NCBI RefSeq assembly: GCF_020165495.1
Contig: NZ_JAIUIE010000006.1
Coordinates: forward strand, 186,001 to 250,000
Origin: Mesorhizobium sp. BR1-1-16
Lineage (GTDB): Bacteria; Pseudomonadota; Alphaproteobacteria; Rhizobiales; Kaistiaceae
DNA: 64,000 nucleotides
Direction of reading: 5' to 3'
Below are positions 7,922 to 16,509 of the stretch, in pieces; position 1 is the first letter of the stretch, and every line of letters starts with the position of its first letter. The notes below the pieces were generated by a model. It ran no database searches. It was not told where the DNA came from and saw only the letters and a list, made by a program, of their open reading frames with translations. The position numbers and the translations under genes are program-made.

Positions 7922-8809
7922 CTAGACGGGCTTGAAATGCTTCTTGCTGAAATCGATCGGCAGGAAGCGATTGATGCGCACACCCATCAGATTGCGCCAT
8001 TCGCGCAGATTATGCTGCCCGAACTGCGGCTCGTAGGGATCGCCTTCCTGCGCGGCAATCCAGTCGGCCATGACGGCGGGATGCGTCTCCTCGAAGCGGC
8101 GGATCAGCCGCTTGTCCATCGTATAGGCTTCCTGCCGCGTGATGCCATGGAAGGGCGGCGGATAGGTTTCGGGATTGGCGGTGTAGAGCTGGCTCATCTC
8201 GCGCCGCTTGTGCCACATCGGCAGCGGCGAGCGCGCATTGCCGTAGTGGAACAGCCGCGCATCGGCCGAAGCGGCGCGCGGGTAGCGACCGCGCTTCTTC
8301 TTGTCCATGACCAGGAAATAGAGCGAATCCGTCGTCGTCACGCGGATCGTGTTGCGGATGATCCGCGCCTCGCGGCGGTAATAACTGTGCGTCTGCGTGA
8401 TCCAGTTCACATCGCCATAGAAGTGGCGGTAGTCGAACCACAGCGCCTCGACATCGGGATTATCGAGATGGCGCTCCATGGCTGCGCGGACGGCCGCCTG
8501 GTCGTCCTCATGCAGGACTTCGTCGCCCTCGATATAGAAGGCCCAATCACCGGTGCAGTTGTAGAGCGCGATCATCTTCTGCTGCGCCAGCACGAAGCCG
8601 CGCTTCACCAGGATCGGATTCCAGACCGTGTCGACGATGCGGATCTTGGGGTCGCCGATCGCGACGATACGCTCGCGCGTATCATCGTCACCTGCGCCGA
8701 CGGCAACGACGAACTCGTCACAGAGCGGAAGTGCCGAGCGTATGCTCTCGATGAAGGGGTAATTCAGCCGCGAGCCGTTGCGAATGAAGGTGAAGCCGCT
8801 GACGCGCAT
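7922..8809 (-). CDS. Family 2-like glycosyltransferase
   Basis: About 295 residues. It opens with a GT-A fold strand, MRVSGFTFIRNGSRLNYPFIE, a form common in SpsA-like glycosyltransferases. Nucleotide-binding acidic segments follow: EFVVAVGAGDDDTRE and DWAFYIEGDEVLHEDD, the latter taking the place of the D-x-D metal motif. No transmembrane segment is seen, so it is probably cytoplasmic. ATG at 8809 is chosen over an in-frame TTG three codons upstream. It stands alone, away from the main polysaccharide locus. Acceptor and donor are unknown. Confidence 0.8.
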   Translation of the reverse strand: MRVSGFTFIRNGSRLNYPFIESIRSALPLCDEFVVAVGAGDDDTRERIVAIGDPKIRIVDTVWNPILVKRGFVLAQQKMIALYNCTGDWAFYIEGDEVLHEDDQAAVRAAMERHLDNPDVEALWFDYRHFYGDVNWITQTHSYYRREARIIRNTIRVTTTDSLYFLVMDKKKRGRYPRAASADARLFHYGNARSPLPMWHKRREMSQLYTANPETYPPPFHGITRQEAYTMDKRLIRRFEETHPAVMADWIAAQEGDPYEPQFGQHNLREWRNLMGVRINRFLPIDFSKKHFKPV

Positions 8810-9026
8810 TCGAACCAACCTGTCCCTTGTCGCCCTCGCCTTCGGTCATGAGGCCGCGTCTTCCTAACCGCTCGCAGGCGATGCGGCAATCCTGCCGGCG
8901 TGGCGACGCGCCGTCGCCTTGGCAGGCTCCGAAGCCGCATGCTAGACACCGCGCATCCTGTCGGGCTGCCGGCCGATCCACAGGGCCGGCGCCCTTCCGA
9001 TCCATCAGAAAGGCCATGAGCGCGCC

Positions 9027-10430
9027 ATGACGACGTCCCTTCCCTCGACCCGCATCGAGACAGATACGTTCGGCCCCATCGAAGTGGCGACGGATCGCTA
9101 CTGGGGCGCGCAGGCGCAGCGCTCGCTCGGCAATTTCAAGATCGGCACCGAGAAGCAGCCAAAGCCGGTCGTGCGTGCGCTCGGCGTCGTCAAGCGCGCC
9201 GCCGCCGAGGTCAACATGGCGCTCGGCCGGCTCGACCCGAAGCTCGGAGCCGTCATCGTCGATGCGGCACAGGAGGTGATCGACGGCAAGCTGGACGACC
9301 ATTTCCCGCTCGCCGTCTGGCAGACCGGCTCCGGCACGCAGTCGAACATGAACGCCAATGAGGTGATCTCGAATCGCGCCATCGAGATGCTCGGCGGCGA
9401 ACTCGGCTCGAAGAAGCCGGTTCATCCGAACGATCACGTCAATATGAGCCAGTCGTCCAACGACACCTATCCGACCGCGATGCATGTCGCGGCGGCGGAG
9501 GAGATCGTCGCCAAGCTCGTCCCGGCACTGAAGCATCTGCATGCCGCGCTCGACGCGAAGGCGAAGGCCTGGACCGACATCGTCAAGATCGGCCGCACCC
9601 ACACCCAGGACGCTACGCCGCTGACCCTCGGCCAGGAATTCTCGGGCTATGCCAAGCAGGTTGAGAACGGCATTGCGCGCATCGAGATGACGCTGCCCGC
9701 CCTGATGGAACTGGCGCAGGGCGGCACGGCCGTCGGCACCGGACTCAACGCGCCGATCGGCTTCGCCGAGAAGGTTGCGGAGCGCATCGCCGCGATCACC
9801 GGCCTGCCGTTCACATCCGCGCCGAACAAGTTCGAGGCGCTGGCCGCTCATGATGCGATGGTGTTCAGCCATGGTGCGATCAACACCGTCGCCGCCTCGC
9901 TGTTCAAGATCGCCAACGACATCCGCCTGCTCGGTTCCGGTCCGCGCGCCGGTCTCGGCGAACTGTCGCTGCCGGAAAACGAGCCCGGGTCGTCGATCAT
10001 GCCTGGCAAGGTCAACCCGACCCAGTGCGAGGCGCTGACGCAGGTCTGCGTGCAGGTGTTCGGCAACAATGCCGCCCTCACCTTTGCTGACAGCCAGGGC
10101 CATTTCGAGCTCAACGTCTACAACCCGCTGATGGCCTACAATTTTCTGCAGTCGGTGCGCATCGTCGCAGATGCTTCGGTCTCCTTCACCGACAATTGCG
10201 TCGTCGGCATCGAACCCCGCCTCGACAATATCCGCCATGGCGTCGAGCGCTCGCTGATGCTCGTCACGGCGCTGGCGCCCAAGATCGGATATGATAACGC
10301 CGCCAAGATCGCCAAGACCGCGCACAAGAACGGCACCACGCTGCGCGAGGAAGCTGTCGGCGGCGGTTATGTCACGGATGAGGAGTTCGACGAAGTTGTG
10401 CGTCCTGAGGACATGATCGGCCCGAAATAA
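9027..10430 (+). CDS. fumC: Fumarate hydratase, class II
   Basis: 467 residues, the usual length of oxygen-stable fumarase C, which interconverts fumarate and malate in the TCA cycle. Signatures: [21 protein letters not shown] at the N-terminus, [20 protein letters not shown], the substrate region [20 protein letters not shown], and the lyase signature [16 protein letters not shown]. Start ATG at 9027 matches the family N-terminus, with GAAAGG upstream. The small DUF4169 gene follows 76 bases later, a neighbourhood common in Rhizobiales. Confidence 0.98.
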   Translation: MTTSLPSTRIETDTFGPIEVATDRYWGAQAQRSLGNFKIGTEKQPKPVVRALGVVKRAAAEVNMALGRLDPKLGAVIVDAAQEVIDGKLDDHFPLAVWQTGSGTQSNMNANEVISNRAIEMLGGELGSKKPVHPNDHVNMSQSSNDTYPTAMHVAAAEEIVAKLVPALKHLHAALDAKAKAWTDIVKIGRTHTQDATPLTLGQEFSGYAKQVENGIARIEMTLPALMELAQGGTAVGTGLNAPIGFAEKVAERIAAITGLPFTSAPNKFEALAAHDAMVFSHGAINTVAASLFKIANDIRLLGSGPRAGLGELSLPENEPGSSIMPGKVNPTQCEALTQVCVQVFGNNAALTFADSQGHFELNVYNPLMAYNFLQSVRIVADASVSFTDNCVVGIEPRLDNIRHGVERSLMLVTALAPKIGYDNAAKIAKTAHKNGTTLREEAVGGGYVTDEEFDEVVRPEDMIGPK

Positions 10431-10506
10431 GGCGCAGCTTCACCGCACCGGCGGCGCTTGCGGCCGCCGCGCTCCGGGTGCATCGTCCGCGTGGCGAGGA
10501 TCGTCA

Positions 10507-10704
10507 ATGACCGCTGACATCGTCAACCTGAACCGCTTCCGCAAGGGCAAGGCGCGCGCCGAGAAGGACGCAGCCGCCACTGAGAACCGCACCCGTTTTG
10601 GCCGGACCAAGGCCGAAAAGGAACGGGACACGATCGAGGCGGAGCGCGAAACCCGTCGCCTCGATGCTCATCGGCGCGAAGACCCATCCGACCCGAGCGA
10701 CTGA
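10507..10704 (+). CDS. DUF4169 family small protein
   Basis: 65 residues, strongly charged and Arg/Lys/Glu-rich: MTADIVNLNRFRKGKARAE, FGRTKAEKERDTIEAERE. The signature (V-N-L-x-x-F-R-K then F-G-R-T-K-A-E-K) is that of DUF4169. Predicted helical and probably nucleic-acid- or protein-binding; function unknown. It sits behind fumC. Its usual partner, a ribbon-helix-helix protein, is found 1.6 kb further on (12324) with an acyltransferase gene in between. Confidence 0.85.
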   Translation: MTADIVNLNRFRKGKARAEKDAAATENRTRFGRTKAEKERDTIEAERETRRLDAHRREDPSDPSD

Positions 10705-10753
10705 AGCGCAGCCCAATCCGTCAGGCTCAACGTGAACGCGGCGACGCGAATGA

Positions 10754-12058
10754 TCAGCTGGTGCCCGTCAACCCGGTCGGGGCCGTCAGCCCAGGCCTTA
10801 TCAGATCGAGGGTCCTGGTTTCGGCGGGCGCGGCGTTGCCACCATACGCCTTGGCCGGCGTCGACCACCGGAAGCGCTCCCGCAGGTTCATCATCGGCAT
10901 TTCCCAAAGCCGATGAAGAATGGCTGAGATCACGAAGACGGTCACCCAATATGCCGCATATTTCACATAGACGGCATGCGCCCCGGCCCATGTGAACGGC
11001 AGATACGACAGGATCAGGTAGGTGAGCGTCAGATTGACCAGATACATCGAATAGGAGCGGCGGCTTATCCACTCGATGACATCGGTCACCAAGCTCCGGC
11101 GGCAGCTCATCTGCGAAAGATAAGGCATCATGAGCAGGGTCGACAGCGGCAACACCGTCAGCGACGCATAGATCGCATAGGGCATATACATCGAGAAGAC
11201 ATGCCGATCCAGGATGATCAGGACAGCGCCGACGACTGCCAGCAAGCGCTTGTTCCGCGTCCAGATATCCGCCCGGTAGATGCTCAGATAGGCGCCGAAG
11301 ACGCCGATGGCCAGCGCGTCGAACCGCGTCAGAACCTGCTTGCGAAGCGACGCGTCCCAATCGGCATAGGTCATGATCTGACCGCCGAGGCCGGCGGGAA
11401 GCCGCGCGACGATCGAGGCCAGCGCCACGACGGCGAGAAGGACGATCAACCGCCGCCGGCTTGTCGCGACGCTGGGAGAGCGCCAGACCACGCCGATCAT
11501 CAGGAGCGGCATCAGCAGATAGAACCATTCCTCGACCGCGAGCGACCAGGCCTCGCCGAAGAATGCCGGGTGCTTCGAGGCAATATTTTGCGCGAAGATG
11601 AAGAACGGACCGACCGGGGCATCGGGAACGGAGCCGTTCATCCTGCCGGCGACGATGAGGATGACCAGGATCAGGTAGTAACTGGGCAGGGTTCTGAACC
11701 AGCGGAAGATCCAGAACTGGCCGAGGGAGCGCGCATCGCCCTGTCGTTCGACGAATGTCTTGATCAGGATACGGCCGATGAGATAGCCGCTGAGGACAAA
11801 GAACATCGAGACGCCGTCCGTGGCCGGGATCAGGTAGATGTTCGGATCCACGATCGCGGACACGACCCCCATCGCGTGGATATAGACAATCATCAGGATG
11901 GAAACGGCGCGCAGCAGATCGAGGCCGAAAACCCTCGAAGCTTCCGCCGGCCTCGATCCAGACCCGTTTCCGAAAAATTGCGTCACCAAGCACCAGCGCT
12001 GCGCGATGGGCGGCCAGCCTTGGTCTGCCGCCTCTGACAACTGCCCAGTCAGATGCAT
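10754..12058 (-). CDS. OafA/YrhL-type membrane acyltransferase
   Basis: Acyltransferase-3 family integral membrane protein (about 434 residues) that O-acylates sugars of surface polysaccharides or lipids. Family features: VFGLDLLRAVSILMIVYIHAMG in the first helix (active-site histidine), FFVLSGYLIGRIL, FWIFRWFRTLPSYYLILV carrying the conserved arginine, and EAWSLAVEEWFYLLMPLLM. Roughly ten membrane segments follow. ATG at 12058 is taken as start; an in-frame TTG at 12085 is possible. It lies on the opposite strand between two genes (DUF4169 and ribbon-helix-helix) that are usually adjacent, so it may be a later insertion. A CRP-like palindrome is about 60 bases upstream. Confidence 0.9.
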   Translation of the reverse strand: MHLTGQLSEAADQGWPPIAQRWCLVTQFFGNGSGSRPAEASRVFGLDLLRAVSILMIVYIHAMGVVSAIVDPNIYLIPATDGVSMFFVLSGYLIGRILIKTFVERQGDARSLGQFWIFRWFRTLPSYYLILVILIVAGRMNGSVPDAPVGPFFIFAQNIASKHPAFFGEAWSLAVEEWFYLLMPLLMIGVVWRSPSVATSRRRLIVLLAVVALASIVARLPAGLGGQIMTYADWDASLRKQVLTRFDALAIGVFGAYLSIYRADIWTRNKRLLAVVGAVLIILDRHVFSMYMPYAIYASLTVLPLSTLLMMPYLSQMSCRRSLVTDVIEWISRRSYSMYLVNLTLTYLILSYLPFTWAGAHAVYVKYAAYWVTVFVISAILHRLWEMPMMNLRERFRWSTPAKAYGGNAAPAETRTLDLIRPGLTAPTGLTGTS

Positions 12059-12119
12059 TCCCGCCGGCACGGTGGGGCTCCCCAAGCCACCGAAGATTAA
12101 GGGCTCCTATCGATGCCGC

Positions 12120-12135
12120 TGTGACGGAGGTCACA
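12120..12135. promoter_or_regulatory. CRP/FNR-like palindrome
   Basis: TGTGACGGAGGTCACA is a perfect 6-base inverted repeat that fits the CRP consensus TGTGA-N6-TCACA exactly. It lies 62 bases upstream of the acyltransferase ATG and about 190 bases upstream of the ribbon-helix-helix gene. A near-identical site is at 52957-52972. Binding by a CRP/FNR-family protein is inferred. Confidence 0.55.
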
Positions 12136-12323
12136 GGCGCGATGAAGATCTGGCTTGACGGAACGCAAGCGACATCGCCGGCAGCGCTCCCCTGCCGGCC
12201 CTTGAATGCGTGGCGGTCAGCGGGCATCGTTTGGCCCCATGCGGCGGCGCCGGGGCAACTGGATCGACATCGATCATTCGGCCGACGCGGCGGCCGGACT
12301 GTATGCGGGAGAAGCAAGGCCTC

Positions 12324-12545
12324 ATGATCCGCAAGCGCTCGATCGCGATTGCCGGACACCGAACCTCGATCTCGCTCGAGGACGCGTTCTGGCAGGCGGC
12401 GCAGGATATCGCCGCGGCGCGAGGCATGACCCTGCCAGCCCTCGTCGCCGAAATCGACTCGACCCGCGCGCCCGAGGTCAATCTCTCGTCCGCGATCCGG
12501 GTCGCGGTTCTCGACTGGTATCGCCTCGGCGCTGCCAGCCGCTGA
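12324..12545 (+). CDS. Ribbon-helix-helix domain protein
   Basis: 73 residues from ATG at 12324: MIRKRSIAIAGHRTSISLED, then FWQAAQDIAAARGMTLPALV and a C-terminal helix ending AVLDWYRLGA. The beta-strand plus two-helix layout with HRTSISLED at the strand is the pattern of the Rhizobiales ribbon-helix-helix family usually encoded next to DUF4169. Upstream ATG codons exist at 12303 and 12210, but the extra sequence is not like the family. Likely a small DNA-binding regulator, target unknown. Convergent with the AsmA gene, 6 bases apart. Confidence 0.8.
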   Translation: MIRKRSIAIAGHRTSISLEDAFWQAAQDIAAARGMTLPALVAEIDSTRAPEVNLSSAIRVAVLDWYRLGAASR

Positions 12546-12551
12546 TTGCCG

Positions 12552-15500
12552 TCAATTCGTGCCGGAATCCTTCGGCAGTTGAAGATGCTCCGGAACGGTC
12601 TGCAAGAGCTTTCGCGCCCGCTCGATGGCGTCGGCGTCAGCCTTCTTCTCAGCCTCCGCCCGCTTCTTCGCTGCATCGGCATCGGCCCCGGCGTCCTTGG
12701 CAGCCTGCGAAGTCGTGTCGACCGCCGCGTCGGCGGCGGCTTTTCGCTTCTGCGCTTCATCGGCTCGTGCCTTGGCATCTGCAGCGACCTTCGCAGCAGC
12801 CTCGGCCTCCGCCGCAGCCTCGGCGGCCCGCTGCTGCGCCGCGGCGGCGGTCTCGGCTTCGGCTGCGGCCTTGGCATCGGCCTGGCGCTGCGCTTCGGCT
12901 GCCGCTTGGCGCTCCGCTTCCGCCTTGGCCAGACGGTCCGCTTCGGCCGCTGCGGCGGCCTGTTCAGCCGCCTGCCGCTCCGCCTCGGCCTTGGCGGCTA
13001 CCTCCTCCGCCGCACGCTCGGCGGCCTCCGCCTTGCGACGGTCCTCATCGCGGCCGATGCGGACCAGCCGTCCGAGCTTTTCCTTTTCCAGGATTTCGGC
13101 CTGCAGTTTCTCGATGCGCTGCACCTCGCGCTCGAAGGCGCGCAATTGCAGGAAGCTGAGCAGAGGCGTCACATCGAGGCTGCGCTCCGGCGCCGAGAGG
13201 GGGCCTGAAAAGCCGATGCCGGCCTGGGGAAAGGCACCCGTCGTGGTTTCGGCACCCGCGACCGCCGTCAACGTGAACTGGCTCGCCAGCGTCGCCTGAT
13301 TGAGATCGATGGTCGCGCCGCCAGCGATGCGGGCCTCGTCCGAAGCGATGTCGAGATTCTGCGCGCGAACCGTACCGGCGACGATCGAGAACGCCCCGTC
13401 GGCACTGCTGAAGGTCAGCGGTCCGGCACCGAGGAAGCCGGCAAACACTTTGCGAAGACCCGCTTCGTCGAGATCGCGGCCATTCTCCGCCGCAGCGATG
13501 GTGGCGCCGAAAGCGCGCGGATCTAGCCCCGCCGCGCTGCCGGCCCCGGCATGCAGCGAGCCACCACCCGAAAGCGTGGCGACGACGCCGGCGAGCGAAC
13601 GCCCGCTGCCCTCGAACTGGCCGGAAAGATCAAGCGGCGCGGTGAGCACGGGCTTGCCATCGACTTGCCAAGACAGCGAACCGAGCGCTGCACCCTTGAT
13701 CTCGAACTGGCCGGAGACGCTTGCGGTACCTTCCTGATTGTCGATCGACAGGGCTCCAGTCGCCGTTCCGCCTGCGAAGTCTCCGGCGGAAAGCGCGTAA
13801 TCGATCCGCTCGCCGGCGAGCCGCGCGCTCACGACGGCATTGCCGATGGCCAGCCCATCGCCAAGGTCGAGCCGTGCCGCCTTGATGTCGACCGCTCCGT
13901 CGAAGCCCGGTAGCACCGGGCTGCCGAACGGCGCGTCGGACCAGCCTTCTTCCGCCCCCGCAGGCGCGATGCCGAAGCCGAGCCCCGCCATCAAGCCGAG
14001 GTCCAGCTGATCGAGCGAAAGATCGCCGTCAAGACCCCAACGCGCTCCGGCCTTGGCGAAGGTCAGCGATCCGCTGCCAGCCGCCGTTCCAAGCGTCCCT
14101 TTGTCGAAAGCGAGCGCCAGCCGGTTTGGGGCAAGGTCGAGCGTTGCGGCAATATCGATCGGCGCGGGCGATGCGAGACCCGGCACGGGACCCGTGAGCA
14201 ATCGGGCAAGCGCCCCGGCATCAGCACCGGAGAGCGTCGCATTGCCGGCAAAGTGCGGCACCCGGCTGTCGTCGACGGTCAGGCGGCCGGCGACATCATA
14301 GCCGAGACCGGCCAGTTCGCCCTTCACGTGAAGCGGCACGCCGTCCGAAAGTGCGCCGCCGCCCTCGATGGTGAGGCGGAGCATGCCCGGGGCCTCGACC
14401 GGCTCAGCGGCAAATCCGAGCTGCCTCAGCGCGGTGCCGGCGTCAGGGTTCTCGATCGCCGCCGACAGCTTGAACGATCCGTCATGCCAATCAGCCGGCG
14501 CACCGGACAGGCCGAGGGCCACATCGACAGCGCTGCCGCCGGCGCTGCCGTTCAGCGTGAGATTGGCGTTGGTCGCGCCATCGACGGCCTCGGCATTTAC
14601 CACCGCCGCGAGCTTCGCATCTTGCAACGCCGGCGCTGCGGCGGTCAGCCACGCGGCGAAACCCGAGCCGGGCAGCAGCCGCTCGACAACGTCGGCGACG
14701 CCGCGCAGGTCGCTGGCATCGATCGAAGCCGAAACCTGTCCGCTCGGCGTGGTGTCGAGGTCAGCAAGCCGGCCGCTCGCCTGCAAGGCAGCGCCGGCGA
14801 GATCGCCGACCGAGAATCGCGTTGCGGTCAGGACGCCGTCCGCATAGCCGCCATCGGCTGAGACATCCGAGAGGGTGGTATCGCCGGCGATGAAGGTCCC
14901 GGCGGCGAGCTTGACCCTGAAGTTGTCAGCAAGTCCGCCTTGCGACGTGACGCTGCGCCCCGCGAAAAGCTCGGTCAGCGAGGCGGCCTGATCGTAGTCG
15001 AACCGATCGGCCTTGAGATCGACCGCCAGCGCCCGCTGTCCGGCGGCATCGCGCTGCCAATCGAGCGCGCCGCGGATATTGGAGCCCTGCATGCGCGCCG
15101 ACATGCCGCTGATGCGGATCTGTTCCGGAGCGATGTCGATCTGGCCCGACATGTCGAAGGGCTGCAATGGCAGCCGCGTCCCCGCCGGCCCGTCGCGCCA
15201 CCAGGCGGCAAAGATCGACGGCTGCTCCGACGCAACGCGAACACCGCCGATAAAGCGGACTTTCGGCGCTGTCTCGACTGTCCCGTCGGCGGAAAGCCGG
15301 GTCCGCCCGGGAAGGTCGGCCGCCAGTTCCTCGATCCGCCAGCCCTTGCCGTCGGTCGCTGCGTCGAATTGCAGGTTCTGAACCACGGAGCCGCCGACGA
15401 CGATGCCGGGAACGTCGAAGCCGATGCGCCCGGGAATCGGCGGCCGTGGCAGGCTGGCGATGGCCGCCACCAGGGCGCCGCCGGCGGCGTTCACATCGAC

Positions 15501-16478
15501 AGGCTCATTCGGGCCCCTGCCGATCGAGCGATCGAGATCGACCTGGCGCGACTTCAGGACAGCGTCGAACCGCATTTCCTCGCCGAGCGCGATGGTCGCC
15601 GCGCCGGTCAGGCTGAACGGGCGATCATCAGGCCCGTCGGCGAGCGTGAGCTCGGGCAAGCGCAATAAATCGGGACGAAGCTCGAACCCCCCGGCAGCGC
15701 GCCAGCCGGGCTGCGGTTTCGTCTCGCCCTCCACCGCCGTGACCACTTCGGCGAGATTGAACGTCCCGGTCCAGTTGAGGCCCTTGGCGTCCTCGCCCAG
15801 GAGGCCTTCTGCCGACGCGGTGACCGGAAGATCGGACGGGACGACGTCGAGCTTCACCCTGATCGAGCCATCCGCCTCGCGCCGGCCACTCGCAATATGC
15901 ACTGCCGCCGCCCTGCCCTCATTCTCGAAGCGCCCATCGATCTTCCAGGGACCGAGCAGCGAGCGGGCGTCGACAGTGGCATCGATATGATCGAGCGCGA
16001 CGACGCGGCCGGAACGGCTGTCGAGATAGCTGATCGCGCCGTCCTTGAGCGTGACATGCTGCAGCGTCACCGCATCTGGATTGAGCGAGGCAGACGCGGC
16101 GCTGCGCTGCAGCCAGTCGACCTTGCCGTCATCGTCGACCGTCACCGCGAGTTCGGGCCGATCGATCTGCATCTCCGCGACCTTCACATCGCCGGTGATC
16201 AGCGGGATGAGCTCGATGCGCATGGCAAAGCGGGCAACGCGCAGCATCGGCTGCTCGGCGCTGCCGCCGACGCGGACGTCGGTGAAGACAAGCGAAGGCA
16301 TCGGCAGCAGCGTCGCGCTGACCGTCCCGCCGACATGAACCGGCTGGCCGAAGATCGTCTCGGCTTGCCGCTCGAAACTCGATCGATAGCTGTTCCAGTC
16401 GACGAACAGCGGCACGACCAGAGCCGCGAACAACACGGCGATGATCAAGCCACCGAAGAACAGGTAGAGCCTGCTCAG
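12552..16478 (-). CDS. Large AsmA family protein with CTG start
   Basis: About 1308 residues, an inner-membrane-anchored AsmA-like protein of the kind linked to envelope lipid transport and outer-membrane assembly. The N-terminus LSRLYLFFGGLIIAVLFAAL is a single signal anchor, followed by the family motif FVDWNSYRSSFERQ and FGQPVHVGGTV. A long beta-rich periplasmic body follows. The last 200 residues are an Ala/Glu/Lys-rich coiled coil (AEAAERAAEEVAAKAEAERQ). The best start is CTG at 16478: a perfect AAGGAGG (16484-16490 on the complement) stands 5 bases upstream, and the family N-terminus begins exactly there. The next start, TTG at 16448, would cut the anchor and sit 35 bases from the Shine-Dalgarno. 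It follows the FAD oxidase gene closely, probably in one transcript. Confidence 0.9.
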   Translation of the reverse strand: MSRLYLFFGGLIIAVLFAALVVPLFVDWNSYRSSFERQAETIFGQPVHVGGTVSATLLPMPSLVFTDVRVGGSAEQPMLRVARFAMRIELIPLITGDVKVAEMQIDRPELAVTVDDDGKVDWLQRSAASASLNPDAVTLQHVTLKDGAISYLDSRSGRVVALDHIDATVDARSLLGPWKIDGRFENEGRAAAVHIASGRREADGSIRVKLDVVPSDLPVTASAEGLLGEDAKGLNWTGTFNLAEVVTAVEGETKPQPGWRAAGGFELRPDLLRLPELTLADGPDDRPFSLTGAATIALGEEMRFDAVLKSRQVDLDRSIGRGPNEPVDVNAAGGALVAAIASLPRPPIPGRIGFDVPGIVVGGSVVQNLQFDAATDGKGWRIEELAADLPGRTRLSADGTVETAPKVRFIGGVRVASEQPSIFAAWWRDGPAGTRLPLQPFDMSGQIDIAPEQIRISGMSARMQGSNIRGALDWQRDAAGQRALAVDLKADRFDYDQAASLTELFAGRSVTSQGGLADNFRVKLAAGTFIAGDTTLSDVSADGGYADGVLTATRFSVGDLAGAALQASGRLADLDTTPSGQVSASIDASDLRGVADVVERLLPGSGFAAWLTAAAPALQDAKLAAVVNAEAVDGATNANLTLNGSAGGSAVDVALGLSGAPADWHDGSFKLSAAIENPDAGTALRQLGFAAEPVEAPGMLRLTIEGGGALSDGVPLHVKGELAGLGYDVAGRLTVDDSRVPHFAGNATLSGADAGALARLLTGPVPGLASPAPIDIAATLDLAPNRLALAFDKGTLGTAAGSGSLTFAKAGARWGLDGDLSLDQLDLGLMAGLGFGIAPAGAEEGWSDAPFGSPVLPGFDGAVDIKAARLDLGDGLAIGNAVVSARLAGERIDYALSAGDFAGGTATGALSIDNQEGTASVSGQFEIKGAALGSLSWQVDGKPVLTAPLDLSGQFEGSGRSLAGVVATLSGGGSLHAGAGSAAGLDPRAFGATIAAAENGRDLDEAGLRKVFAGFLGAGPLTFSSADGAFSIVAGTVRAQNLDIASDEARIAGGATIDLNQATLASQFTLTAVAGAETTTGAFPQAGIGFSGPLSAPERSLDVTPLLSFLQLRAFEREVQRIEKLQAEILEKEKLGRLVRIGRDEDRRKAEAAERAAEEVAAKAEAERQAAEQAAAAAEADRLAKAEAERQAAAEAQRQADAKAAAEAETAAAAQQRAAEAAAEAEAAAKVAADAKARADEAQKRKAAADAAVDTTSQAAKDAGADADAAKKRAEAEKKADADAIERARKLLQTVPEHLQLPKDSGTN

Positions 16479-16509
16479 GTCCGCCTCCTTGCGTCGACCG
16501 GCGCCCGAT

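Noticed and set aside
10449-10469. Hairpin CGGCGGC/GCCGCCG after fumC as a terminator
   Set aside because: 7-base loop and no U tract; simple GC-rich repeats form such stems often. It may only slow transcription into DUF4169.
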